Assembly (NCBI RefSeq): GCF_024586455.1
Contig: NC_065919.1
Span: 33,642,839 to 33,706,838 of the forward strand
DNA: 64,000 nt
Source of the DNA: Bactrocera neohumeralis
Lineage: Eukaryota > Arthropoda > Insecta > Diptera > Tephritidae
Reading direction: 5' to 3'
Positions 1-9,934 of the stretch are shown one piece after another (the stretch's first letter is position 1; each line of letters starts with the position of its first letter). The notes beneath the pieces were generated by a model. It ran no database searches, was not told where the DNA came from, and was given only the letters and a program-made list of their open reading frames with translations. A program made the position numbers and the translations under genes.

Positions 1-427
1 GCCAAATCTTGGAAAAGACCCGTGAAAAGAGAATCGACACACACCACCTCTTCGTCGATTTCAAAGCTGCTTTCGACAGCACGAGATGGAGCTGCCTTTA
101 TGCCGCGATGTCTGAATTTGGTATCCCCGCAAAACTAATACGGCTGTGTAAACTGACGTTGAGTAACACCAAAAGCTCCGTCAGGATCGGGAAGGACCTC
201 TCCGAGAGAAGGTACCATCTTCTATAAGAGTGTACAGCTGCTGGCGTATGCCGAGGATATTGATATCATCGGCCTCAACACCCGCGCCGTTAGTTCTGCT
301 TTCTCCAGGCTGGACAAGGAAGCACAGAAAATGGGTCTGGCAGTGAACGAGGGCAAAACGAAATATCTCCTGTCATCAAACAAACAGTCGTCGCACTCGC
401 GACTTGGCTCTCACGTCACTGTTGACA
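1..427 (+). mobile_element. RTE-like LINE copy A, 5' piece (reverse transcriptase fragment)
   Basis: Part of a non-LTR retrotransposon reverse transcriptase that enters from beyond the window. Frame at 9-227 shows the RT palm motif FVDFKAAFDS, and the text from 230 on matches the YADD region of copy C (24.2-27.2 kb). About 113 bases present in copy C are missing after position 209 (CTCCGAG joined to AGAAGG). This removes the RGxRQGD block and shifts the frame. The catalytic YADD reads YAED. The piece stops at 427, where an R1-clade element inserted, and resumes at 4251. Assignment to the RTE clade rests on the endonuclease and C-terminal GRGRPPLRW-type motifs seen in the other copies and is an inference. 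The copy is dead. Confidence 0.85.
414..427. repeat. Target-site duplication, left copy (14 bp)
   Basis: CGTCACTGTTGACA occurs here and again at 4251-4264, flanking the R1-clade insertion. In RTE copy C the same 14 bases occur once, at 26592-26605, with the flanking RTE sequence uninterrupted. That is the empty site. Confidence 0.93.
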
Positions 428-920
428 ACGTCCGGTGTGTTTTACGTGGGCACCTGCTGACGACAGCCTTACTCCACGGCGCTCAAAAGCACAGCGGATC
501 AAATCAATGCGTTGATCAGCGCCCTGAGAATGCAAAGCATTTTCAGTACCAATTGGCAGTGTGGAATGGACACACTAACCACCTTGGTAGGGTTCGAGGC
601 CCATCTAAAACCTCTGCCGTGCTTTGGGTCCGGCACCCGGTTGCAATGCAACTCCACATTCAACTGACAAAGTCAGTTCTTCCCGCGATTTGGGTTTTAA
701 CCACAACCACCACGATACTCCCCGAGGGGCCAGTCCGCACGAGCAGGTTGGAGCGAACTCCAAGGGCTCCTCCTCCCCGTGGTACCAGAATTAAGTCTCC
801 GGTCAGACCTCGTAGCCGAAACTACTACCAGTTGAGCTTCCATACGGCTCTGGACTGGTGGCCAGGGGTTGGACCCCATACACACATCCCTAACACACCC
901 CAATCATACAGAAACTAACC

Positions 921-2572
921 CTAACTTCTAGCTAACCGCCTTCGCCGCTTAAATAATTCACGCGCAAACGACCCTAACTGTTCGGTATTCCGACTAGTGG
1001 AGATCACACCACTAACATCTAATCGTCCATCCGTCCAGCTAATCCCCATACCACCCAGGTCCCTAATGTCCGAGTACATCAGGCACTCCGCAATTAAATG
1101 CGACCAGTTTTCTAAAACTGCCCCACAAAAACACCCCGACGTATCCGATAGGTGCCTCTGATGCAAAAATGCATTCAGAGGCCCATGCCCCGTAAGCAGG
1201 AAACCCAGACTCAGACAAAATCTGAAGTCTGGGTTATCCACAACGAACCCCACGTCCCGAATGTACTCGTACGTCACTCGGCCGTTAGGACTATTGTCCC
1301 AACGTTCTTGCCACCTACATCTAACCCTATCATCTAGGAGCCTCTTGCTCCCTAGATATCCCTCCCTCTCCACATCATCGTCAGAAATCCAGTCATTCCG
1401 CAGCAATGACACACTCAAGCCCCTTCTTAACCTGAATGCAACAGCACGCTGTATGACAATCAGGTCAAGAGGGGGTGCACCTAACAAGACCTGCATCGCA
1501 TCCGTAGAGACGGTGCGACATACAGGCAAACAAGCAAGCATCATGCAACGCTGGATTGAGAGGAGTTTTTGAGACCCCCAGACAGTCGTGGCTGTCTCCC
1601 ACCATACAGGGGCTCCATAAGTGGCACAGGCCACAAACAAGCCACGATGGTGCGAACAGCACGACGTCCGAGACCCCAATCGCTCCTCAAAATCCGTCGT
1701 ATTTTGCCTACAGTTGCCTGCAGTCGCTCCTTTACACTCACCAAGTGTGGAGTAAAACACATCCTTTCACTCATGGTCAGTCCCAGATATTTGACTTGCG
1801 TCACATATCTGATGCTGACCCCGTTCACACGGACAATCGGTGGACGACCCGATGACAATCTACCTTTCAGCAGCATTGCCACCGTTTTGTCCATCGATAT
1901 GTCGACCCCCACTCCTAAACCCCAAGAATTAACGATCTCTAAGAGATCTCCTCCCGCCCGTTCTAGCTCAGACCTCGAGCGACCTTCGACCATAAGAAGA
2001 AGGTCGTCCGCATACACACAACATTTACAGAGTGGCTCGAGCTGCCCAAGCAGAGTGTCCATCATAAGGTTCCAAATATATGGACCACAGATGGAACCCT
2101 GCGGGCAGCCTCGATCAACTCCGATCTCCACACTCCCATTCATGCCGACAAGAGAGGCCTTTCTGTCCGAAAAATAACTCCGCCAAAGAGAAATTTCCGG
2201 ACAGCCAAGCTCCTCCAGCCGTTGCACCACTCGATCCCAGCTAAGGTTATCAAACGCCCCCTTGAAGTCAACAAATATGCCGAGGACATATTTGTTGACA
2301 TTCTCCCTAACGACACTCTGAACATAGAACCACGCATCCTCTATACTGCGTCCTTTCCTGAACCCAAACTGCCTATCCGACCACATACCCCGCGTTAGCT
2401 CCTGAAGCCGTTCCACCATGACCCTTTCCAGCACTTTTCCAAGTACTGGAAGGAGACTGATGCCCCGATAAGATCGAGGATCGCTCCTGACCTTATCAGG
2501 GGACTTCAGGTAATGCGCTTTGCAGCCGCCACATGGCTGACTGCCCCACCCCCAACAACAACAGCTCCCCAT
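921..2572 (-). pseudogene. R1-clade ORF2 fragment: reverse transcriptase plus C-terminal domain
   Basis: Encodes the RT that would copy the element's RNA at the nicked target. The first frame (2572-1541) carries SYRGISLLPVLGKVLE, the catalytic FVDFKGAFDNLSWD, the RGCPQGSICGPYIWN block and YADDLLL. All RT catalytic aspartates are therefore present. A frameshift near 1650 moves the reading to a second frame (1760-921), which holds the thumb region and the R1-type C-terminal finger CFCGAVLENWSHLIAEC. The apurinic-type endonuclease expected N-terminal to the RT is absent, because the internal deletion at about 2515 joins ORF1 directly to the RT. Clade assignment comes from motif style and is fairly secure. 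Confidence 0.9.
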
Positions 2573-3171
2573 GGAAGAGCCCGCGTTCCCTCTTTATTGC
2601 CACTCGCGACACGAGTGACAACTTTCCCAGCGCCCTCCTTTGCGACGCCCACTCCTTTGCCCACCGTACTAGACGGATGGGCAACGCTCCCACTACCGCT
2701 ACTTCCCTCGTTACGCGACGACCCCGTACGCGCAGCCGCTTTCACGGTGGTGGCCCCTAAGGAACTCCCACCACAACACCCGCTCCCTCCCTGGACACCC
2801 CCTACGTTACGCGGCGACCCCGCACGCGCAACCACCTTCTCAGCGGAGGCCACGTTGGCACTCCCGCCACAACTCCCGCTCCCTCCCTCTGTACCCCCTA
2901 CGTTACGCGGCGACCCAGCACGCGCAACCACCTTCTCGACGGAGGCCACGGTGGCACTCCCGCCACAGCTCTCGCTCCCTCCCTCGCTTCCGTTCTCCTT
3001 ACGCGGCGACCCCAAACGCGCCTTACTCCGCGGTGGAGACTTTACCGCTCCCGTCGTTTCCCCCTCGCCGCCCGACGTGGAGTCATCCACGACTGTGGAA
3101 GCGGCGGATTCTCCGCTTCCAGCGAGGGCCTTCGTCCTCCTCTTCCGTCCAGGAGGTATCTCGCTTCCCAA
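2506..3171 (-). pseudogene. R1-clade ORF1 (Gag-like) N-terminal fragment
   Basis: A 221-residue open frame starting MGSEIPPGRKRR and made almost wholly of Ser, Gly, Ala, Glu and Lys. It contains about four tandem units of roughly 90-100 bp built around the words GSPRNVGG, GSGSCGGS and KVVARAGSPRN. ORF1 proteins of this clade coat the RNA and normally end in CCHC knuckles, but those are missing because of the internal deletion at about 2515. The opposite-strand open frame over the same bases is a compositional shadow. Function follows only from its position upstream of the RT. Confidence 0.7.
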
Positions 3172-3189
3172 CTAACCCTTCAGTCGGAC

Positions 3190-3202
3190 TGATCCGCTGG
3201 CG
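3190..3202. repeat. Target-site duplication, left copy (13 bp)
   Basis: TGATCCGCTGGCG is repeated exactly at 3757-3769 and bounds the SINE-like element between them. Confidence 0.88.
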
Positions 3203-3756
3203 CTCCCCCTGCGGGTACGGTCCCCCTGCGGGTACGGGGGGACCCCTCCGGGTTCGAGGGGAAACCGAATATACCCGCGGTAAGGCATGCCTGTCGTAAG
3301 AGGCGACTAAAATCCTGGCCACCAGTCCAGGGCTGTATGGAGGCTCAACTGGTCGTAGTTTCGGCTACAAGGTCAATACCAAAGACTTTAACCTGGTACC
3401 ACGGGGAGCAGTAGCCCCTGGAGTTCGCTCCAGTCTGCTCATTGGGTTTGGCCCTTTGTGGAGATTCGTGGTGGCTGTGGTTAAAACCCAAATCGCGGGA
3501 AGAACTGACTTGTCAGTCGAATGTGGAGTTGCATTGCAACCGGGTGCCGGACCCAAAGTACGGCAGAGGTTTTAGATGGGCCTCGAGCCCTACCAAGGTG
3601 GTTAGTGTGTCCTTACCGCACTGCCAATTGGTACTGAAAATCCTTACCCAATTTTCAGGGCGCTGATCGACGCATTGTATTGATCCGTTGTGCTTTTGAG
3701 CACCGTGGAGTTAAGCTTTACATAAGCAGGATCCCACGTAAAACACAATTGACAGT
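3203..3756 (+). mobile_element. Short SINE-like element with an R1-type 3' tail
   Basis: A 554-bp insertion in the 5' region of the R1 element, on the opposite strand and flanked by its own 13-bp target duplication. From about 3301 to 3756 it matches the 3' UTR of the minus-strand R1 element (about 870-428 read in reverse), down to the shared terminal CCCACGTAAAACACA block. The first 100 bases are different: GC-rich, with two CCCCCTGCGGGTACGG units, a GGTTCGA word at 3251-3257 that resembles the core of a Pol III B box, and GCATGCCTGTCGTAAGAG. It contains no coding frame. It could be a SINE parasitising R1 machinery or an R1 copy reduced to 5' and 3' ends. The B-box reading is weak. Confidence 0.72.
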
Positions 3757-3769
3757 TGATCCGCTGGCG
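3757..3769. repeat. Target-site duplication, right copy (13 bp)
   Basis: Exact repeat of 3190-3202. It closes the SINE-like insertion, after which the R1 5' region resumes. Confidence 0.88.
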
Positions 3770-4250
3770 TACCACTAGCGTAGACGGTTCACGGACAGGA
3801 AGACTCTGGAGCAGCTGCTCTCCAGGTACGTGCGTCTGTACGCGCTGAAAAGTGCAACCCACGCAAGGGCCCGCTCAATAACAGCGACCACCCAAGCGGT
3901 CGATTATGGCGTGCTCGCGGTGGCACAGCCCACAACCCCAACCAGTGGTCGGACTAAGGCCACTCAATTGGCCGCCGGCCGGACAAAGTCCCCGTAACGT
4001 CCGAGAGTCGACCGATGTGGCGCTGTACCGAATCGCACCGTGGGCTTAAACGGTAACGCTGTTACGACCGTTAGTCCTTACAGGAGTCGCAATCTCCAAC
4101 GCTGGACAGACGCTTGCACCCTTAGGGCAATCCTGTCCAGACTCTTCTTGACACCGAACCACTAACCGCCAGATGCTCAGCACAGAACTACTGGCAGGCA
4201 GTCCAGTCAGCAAGAGTGCCAACAACACGGAGCTACACTGGAACCGTGCG
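3770..4250 (-). other. 5' non-coding region of the R1-clade element
   Basis: GC-rich sequence without a credible coding frame, lying between the SINE-like insertion and the right target duplication. By its position it is the 5' leader of the minus-strand R1 element. No promoter motif was recognised. Confidence 0.6.
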
Positions 4251-4893
4251 CGTCACTGTTGACAGTCATAACTGCGAAGTTGTAGATAATTTCGTCTATC
4301 TTGGAACCAGCGTAAACACCACCAACAATGTCAGCCTGGAAATCCAACGCAGGATTGCTCTTGCCAACAGGTGCTACTTCGGACTGAGTAAGAAATTGAA
4401 AAGTAAAGTCCTCTCTCGACGAACAAAAGCTAAACTCTATAAGTCGCTCTATAATTCCCGTCCTGCTATATGGTGCAGAGGCTTGGGCGATGACAGCAAC
4501 CGATGAGTCGACGTTGCGAGTTTTCGAGAGAAAAATTCTGCGAAATTCGCATTCGATGGAACGATGAGCTGTACGAGATATACGACGACATTGACATAGT
4601 TCAGCAAATTAAAAGACAGCGGCTACGCTAGCTAGGTCATGTTGTCCGGATGGATGAAAACACTCCAGCTCTGAAAGTATTCGACGCAATACCCGCCGGG
4701 GGAAGCAGAGGAAGAGGAAGACCTCCACTCCGTTGGAAAGACCAAGTGGAGAAGGACCTGGCTTCGCTTGGAATATCCAATTGGCGCGACGTAGCGAAAA
4801 GAAGAAACGACTGGCGCGCTGTTGTTAACTCGGCTATAATCGCGTATGCGGTATCTACGCCAATTAAGAAGAAGAAACCAGTCTTTGCACGGC
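4251..4893 (+). mobile_element. RTE-like LINE copy A, 3' piece
   Basis: Starts with the right copy of the 14-bp duplication and continues the RTE frame: EVVDNFVYLGTSVNTTNN, then ANRCYFGLSKKLKSK, and near the end GRGRPPLRWKDQVEKDL and the WRDVAKRRNDWRAVVN tail (4650-4860). Relative to copy C it has a 2-base gain near 4450 and a loss of about 32 bases near 4543, so the frame is broken. It ends with the family's AATTAAGAAGAAGAA terminus at about 4880 and abuts a piggyBac fragment. Confidence 0.87.
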
Positions 4894-4894
4894 A

Positions 4895-6194
4895 TTCTCT
4901 CCTACATTAGTTGCACGACTAGAATTCGATTCCTTTCCTGTGTAAATCTGGCAGTTGAGAGGATAGAAAGACTTTGCATAGCATGCGAACCTTCCTTGAA
5001 CCGAGATTTCGGCATTACAGCTTCTATACTCCACAATACATCAATGTCTTCATCGTTAGACTTATTAACACCTGCCAAAAATAAGAGCACAATGCTCTCA
5101 ATTCAACAATTGTCACTTTATTCCACATTCTCTTTTTTCCGTTGAGGTTTTGTTCATTCCTGTTTTGAAACGTTTTTTCAGCTTTCGCGTTAGTATCAAT
5201 TAGAACTTGTTCGAACATCGATGGGGTGAAAATCAAATCAAAAACACTTGACTCGATGAGTCTTTTGGTAGCACGAGATGGGCCAACAGCAGTGCCACGA
5301 AACACATTATGAGCACTCACTCGAATTGCTTGATTAGGCAGATTGGAAAGCCAGGTAGTGTTGTCTTTTGAAACCAGCGAACCAATACGCTGTTCATTTG
5401 CCTCCTCCTCCTCGAAATTCATCTCTTCCTCGTAATCTGCTTCAAACAATACGCCTTCTATCTTTTCATCGGATCGAATATAGTCATCTTCAAGTATCAT
5501 TTCGTTTTCAGCATCAGATTCTTCGGGATTTATACCATGTGGTACGTAATCATCAATAGAATCATCAAAATCTAGGCCCTCTTCTGCTTCTTCATCTACC
5601 TCACTCAATAGATTCTCAATATGGTCTTGAAGCTCTTCGTACCCTAGCCTGTGTTTAAATTTTCTTTTATGTCATCCATATAATGGAAAAAGATACACTT
5701 ACCGTTTAACGACTCGTTTCGGACGGTTTGCGGCATGTCCAGACATATTTATTGTTGTTTTTCCAAATATTTTAAATTATTATGCACCAAGAAATGCTTG
5801 AGAAGCAATGCAAAACTGATCACCACAATATGAATATTGATTATAAATCACTGCAAAAACAATTATTGCTATTGCAAAATACGTTGAAAAGTCAGTAACA
5901 CAAGCACAGTCTACTTATTCAAAAATCGCATTCAAAACATTAGAGTTGAGTGGAAGAGTGATATGAATTTTCATACATTTTATATGGCGTCTACATTTGT
6001 AGACTAACCGCCAGGAGATGGTCATTTTGAAAAGTAGAGTCTGAAAGGTGCTGAAAACTATTTTTTTTACGTGTTAGTGGCCCAAGCTGCTTAGAATTGA
6101 TTTTTAGAAAACTACTGAAAATTTCGGACCATGTTGTTATGAAATTTTTTTTTATTCAACCTTTTCTGCAAAAATGCTACCGAGCACATAAAGG
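4895..6194 (-). mobile_element. piggyBac element 1, 5' part only
   Basis: Minus-strand piggyBac transposase N-terminus. The frame at 5608-5024 has the acidic leader typical of the family, then WLSNLPNQAIRVSAHNVFRG and the start of the transposase domain (VTIVELRALCSYFWQ). A frameshift leads to a second frame (5090-4902) with LFLAGVNKSNDEDIDVLWS and MPKSRFKEGSHAM. All catalytic Asp residues lie downstream and are missing, because the copy ends at the 3' end of RTE copy A. The element's outer end is probably CCTTTATGTGCTCGG, read on the minus strand from 6194 and flanked by TTAA. Confidence 0.85.
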
Positions 6195-6198
6195 TTAA
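6195..6198. repeat. TTAA target of piggyBac element 1
   Basis: TTAA abuts the outer end of piggyBac element 1. The site lies in the 3' flank of piggyBac element 2, which suggests nesting. The partner TTAA is lost at the RTE junction. Confidence 0.6.
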
Positions 6199-6382
6199 AC
6201 TTAAACATAAGCAAACGCAAAAAACTATAAAAAATAAGAGTTAATTTTAACTAAAACTATAAAAAATAGGAATTCATTGTCAATTTCTGGTTCAAGAGTA
6301 TGTCTGCATCTGTATAGTTCTTTGAAAAAAAAAGAAATAATATAAAACAAATTCAAATATAGAAATAAATCAATAACTTACC

Positions 6383-8046
6383 TCACTTTTCATGGTATAA
6401 TCTAAAGCAATTTCTGGTCCCGTTCGGAATGCAGAGATGAACGTTACATTTTGCACACAAGTATCTGGAATATCCTTTGCATCCTGGTACTTTACATATG
6501 GGTTTTACAGGTGTATACTCAGACCAATATTGAATACCATCAAAACGAATCGAACCTGAAGGTGCCCTTTCATATGAAGGTCTTGATTTCGAAGTTGATG
6601 GAGTGCTAGAAAGGTCTAAGTCCTCCGATTGCATGGGTCTTCCTCTTTTTCGTGCGACACTTTGAACTGTCGCCAATACCAGCAATCCATCATCTGCATC
6701 ATTCCGTAACGCTAATAAATCCATTTGATCTTTTTTTCTTATGTTATTACTTTCGTAATCATTGCGATATTCTAACCAAGGGTTGCATACTGCTAAGTCC
6801 AGAAAATGGTCGAAAACTCTAAGGGTCCACTTTTTTGTCCGAATAGAAATTCGATACAAAGATAGCAAAAAGTCCATCTTGTCGACTCCTCCCATATATT
6901 TATTATACACAGCTATAACGTTAGGCTGTGATACAACAATCTTTTTCTTTTGTTCAGAACAAAATCTGGTGACCTCTTTTGTGTCTTTATCACCATAAAT
7001 GGACGAAGCCAATTGAACACAGCCTTCATCTAGCCATTTCAAAACGATAATGTTTTGGTTCCTTTCAATGCAATAGTCATAGCTACCTCTTCCTAACTTT
7101 TTTAAATCCTTTTCTGGTTTTAGGGGAGCTTTTCCAATTCTGTTTCTTCGTATGCCTGTTGCCCATATTCCCTTTCCTCGCAAACACACATATTAATAAG
7201 TTTATAGTGGCAAAATAGTTATCAAAAAATATCTTGTGGTTTTTATTTTCCGGAATAGTTTTACATAAATGAATAACAATATCCGAACAAAAACCTAACT
7301 TTGAGTCTCCAACAATTGTGTTTTTTCCCTGGTATATTTCCAGATCATAAACAATTCCATTTGAGCTACATAGGCAAAATATTTTTATTCCACATTTAAT
7401 AGGCTTTTTAGGCATATACTGCTTCAATCCAGTTTTCGATTTGCATGGAATCATCATTTTATCACAGCAGCAGTTTTCATCTTTCGGAATATCATAAGAT
7501 TTTTTCAGGAATGTATGTACATATTTATAAGTGGCCGAACTTTAAAAATTTTGTCGGTTGAGGGGGAACTATGCAAAACTTTAGACAAATAGTACGTATT
7601 ATATGAAACCGTTTTTTTGTCATGTGTTTACGAAAGGCTGGTATTTCAGCAGCACCAGCCCAGTACATTTGTAATCGATGATATCCGATTGTTCCAATAA
7701 TGATTTTCAATCCTATTAATGTCAGAATCTCTTCTTTTTCAACATTAACAGCGGTTCCACTCTTCATAAATGAGGCTTGATTTGTTGCCTGAACAATAGT
7801 GTCAGTAAAATCATATGAAAAGTACTTTAGAAAATATGAAACAGGAGTTTTTACATCTTGCTTTGGATAACTTTCTGAAAATCCTGAGATTGGAGTATTC
7901 CATTCTGTCTTTGCCCATCTATATGAAATAATATTTTTGAATGGTGGATCCGAGGCATCTTCCAAATCCATCAAATCATATCCTACATCCAAATTTTTCT
8001 CAAATTGATTAGTATTCCCTTCCGGATTAGTCAACTCTTTCATCAA
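6383..8046 (-). pseudogene. piggyBac element 2 transposase, frameshifted
   Basis: A different piggyBac from element 1, read from 8046 down. Frame 8046-7525 holds the N-terminal part (FKNIISYRWAKTEWNTPISG, EKEEILTLIGLKIIIG). Frame 7457-7083 has the first catalytic region CCCDKMMIPCKSK and the FFDNYFATINLL motif with the second Asp. Frame 7189-6383 has AVYNKYMGGVDKMDFLLSLY and the C-terminal cysteine-rich finger CKVPGCKGYSRYLCAKC. Frameshifts near 7500 and 7170 break it. The candidate catalytic Asp residues are all still visible, but the residue after the first is Lys, where Glu is usual. The transposase would cut and paste at TTAA. Confidence 0.9.
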
Positions 8047-8084
8047 GAAGGCATTGTTATTTCTCTCATTTAAAGATTCGATTA

Positions 8085-8285
8085 TTTTACGAGAAAACTC
8101 TATTTTCGAGTAGAATCGGAATCGAGTTTACCATCCCTACTGGCAGCCATCGCGTGCACATATAATAACCTCCGCACAATAACCACCACAAAAAAATGAT
8201 TTTTTTCCATGTAATTTATATGGAAAACAGAAAATTTGAAATAGGCACCTCTTAATATTAATATTAAGAGCTCATCTTTTGAGTG
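8085..8285. repeat. 201-bp dispersed repeat, copy 1, with palindromic core
   Basis: Reverse complement of 29650-29851. It lies just upstream of piggyBac 2 here and inside a Tc3-like transposase gene there. It contains a perfect 22-nt palindrome (8249-8270) centred on TTAATATTAATATTAA, a CCATCCCTAC block and CACCACAAAAAAATGA. No coding capacity and no recognised family. Confidence 0.8.
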
Positions 8286-8828
8286 ATATTCTTTTTCACA
8301 TTTTCAAAAGTTTTTAGCCTGTTTTTCAGTTGAAAAAAAAGGTTGACTCAGAATGACACACCCTCATGTATATACATACATATGTATATGTACATATGCT
8401 TGCAAAGGATTCTCTTTTCAGCTCATAATGGCCAATGTCCATCTTGGTCTTGCCTAACTGTCATTGGAGGAGTAAATTTTCGCTTGAAAATCCGCTTCTA
8501 TTCCAGCTCGGCGTGTTATTATTACCTTTGTACCAATTTTGCTCTGGACCGTAGCAACCTCTAAACGTATTGCAACTGATGACAACTGATTGCTCTGCGC
8601 ATTATTTTCTCTCCGAAACTCTTGTGTATAAGAGATAAGAATTAGACACGGCAAAATCTAACAGAAGTAAAACACCCGAACTAGCCATCTTCTACTTCTC
8701 AACCATATTTTATAGCGGCCCATGATACTATCAATGAGCGCCACCCACGTGTGGATTATACCCGCTCACTACGTACGGCTTTTCAATGGTAATATATTTC
8801 TTGTTGGCTTTGTCAGAAAAACTCTATG
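8286..8828. other. Non-coding AT-rich spacer
   Basis: Contains a (TATACATA)-type microsatellite near 8369-8398. Nothing else was recognised. Confidence 0.5.
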
Positions 8829-8830
8829 TA

Positions 8831-9910
8831 CAAGGTAAGTTCCAAAGTAAACAGGACTTAAACAAAACAGAACAAATGGTTTTGGGGTGTTTAAGCTCTT
8901 TGGCCGGTATGGCCGCCAGTATGCCGGTGCAAGCCTTTTGAATGGCTTCTACGTCTGCACAACGCTTTCCTTTCATGGGCAAATGCATTTTTCCGAAAAG
9001 AAAGAAGTCGCACGGTGCCATATCAGGTGAATACGGGGAGTGGTTAATGGTTAAAATGTGATTTTTGGTCAAATAATCGATCCTTCGAATGTTGGATTCT
9101 GAGCAATTTTTGGTCGTCAGTCAATTTGTGCGGAACAAACAGAGCACACACCTTTCTTAAGCCCAAATGTTGATTTCGGCAGATTTTTGATGAACTCACG
9201 CACAGTTTCGATAGAATTTCCGGTGACCACGGATTTTGTTTGGCCCACATGTTGATCTTCATGTATGTCCTCACGACCACTTTAAAACATTGAAACCACT
9301 CGTGCAATCTGCTACGGGATAGGCAATCATCGCCATAAAATTGTTTAATCAATTGAAACGGTTTCGTAAAAGTTTTACCAATTTAAAAACAAAATTTAAT
9401 CTTAACTCTTTGTTCGAAGCTCATTTTCGCACCGATAATAGCCCTGACAGACGAGCAAAATTGATGATTTAGACAGCTGATAGTGAAATTTATTTATTTA
9501 TTAAAAAAAGTGAAATAAAAGTGTGCGAAAAAGTTAAGAATTTCGGAAAAATGGATAGCAAACTGTGCGTTGTTTATTTTCTGCCATCTAAAACTATTAA
9601 AATTTGTTTTTATTAATATACTTGCACATAATTTAATTAGCAGACAAGTTGGCAGATTTCAAGCGACATCTGGCAAACAATTGCAGAAACTAGCCATTTT
9701 TTGGGAAGTACATAAATGTAAATTAAGCCCGCTAATGCATATTAGCGCTCTCGTCTGTCGGGGCTATAAAACAAACATATTGACACTTAAAACGCAATAA
9801 CTTCACTTCCAATCAATGAAATGTCATGAAATTCTCACTGGATAATCGATAAAGATAGCAGATTCTAACACACCAGTCGAAAATTCCTGTTTACTTTGGA
9901 ACGCACCTTG
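8831..9910 (-). mobile_element. mariner-family element with matching TIRs
   Basis: Terminal inverted repeats begin CAAGGT and share TTCCAAAGTAAACAGGA (left about 8831-8858, right about 9884-9910). TA dinucleotides lie at 8829-8830 and 9911-9912, as expected for mariner. Minus-strand transposase pieces: 9352-9044 with QFYGDDCLSRSRLHEWFQCF (helix-turn-helix region) and 9072-8824 with INHSPYSPDMAPCDFFLFG, the C-terminal catalytic block of the DD34D family. The two pieces are in different frames and the gene is truncated, so this copy is non-autonomous. A MITE (9441-9764) sits in its 5' non-coding part. Confidence 0.9.
9441..9764. mobile_element. 324-bp MITE nested in the mariner
   Basis: Ends GCCCTGACAGACGAG and CTCGTCTGTCGGGGC are inverted repeats (one mismatch), flanked by TA at 9439-9440 and 9765-9766. 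A second small palindrome, GCTAATGCATATTAGC, lies near the right end. It has no coding frame. The TA duplication suggests a Tc1/mariner-type mobiliser, but its TIR differs from that of its host element. Confidence 0.8.
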
Positions 9911-9934
9911 TATTTCTCTCCAGGGCCGGCCCGT

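Larger units (their letters stand above)
428..4250 (-). mobile_element. R1-clade LINE, internally deleted, inserted in RTE copy A
   Basis: Minus-strand non-LTR retrotransposon bounded by a 14-bp target duplication. Its order on the minus strand is: GC-rich 5' region (4250-3757, resuming at 3189-3172), ORF1 N-terminus (3171-2506), an internal deletion, reverse transcriptase and C-terminal zinc-knuckle region (2572-921), and a 3' UTR (920-428) ending in a CCCACGTAAAACACA block. The deletion fuses ORF1 to the RT part of ORF2 near 2515 and removes the endonuclease. The R1 clade is known for 14-bp duplications at its 28S target. Here the target is another LINE, so this is not a site-specific 28S insertion. 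A second, shorter element (3203-3756) interrupts its 5' region. Confidence 0.88.

Noticed and set aside
331..918. 195-codon plus-strand open frame
   Set aside because: It crosses the boundary from RTE sequence into the antisense of the R1 3' UTR. After the first 30 residues (RTE) the text has no family motifs.
2513..3175. 220-codon plus-strand open frame opposite R1 ORF1
   Set aside because: Compositional shadow of the repetitive GC-rich ORF1 on the other strand.
3203..3301. HDV-like self-cleaving ribozyme at the head of the R1-tailed element
   Set aside because: I could not fold the required nested double pseudoknot from the 5' terminus by eye. Only a CCCCTC/GAGGGG hairpin is clear.
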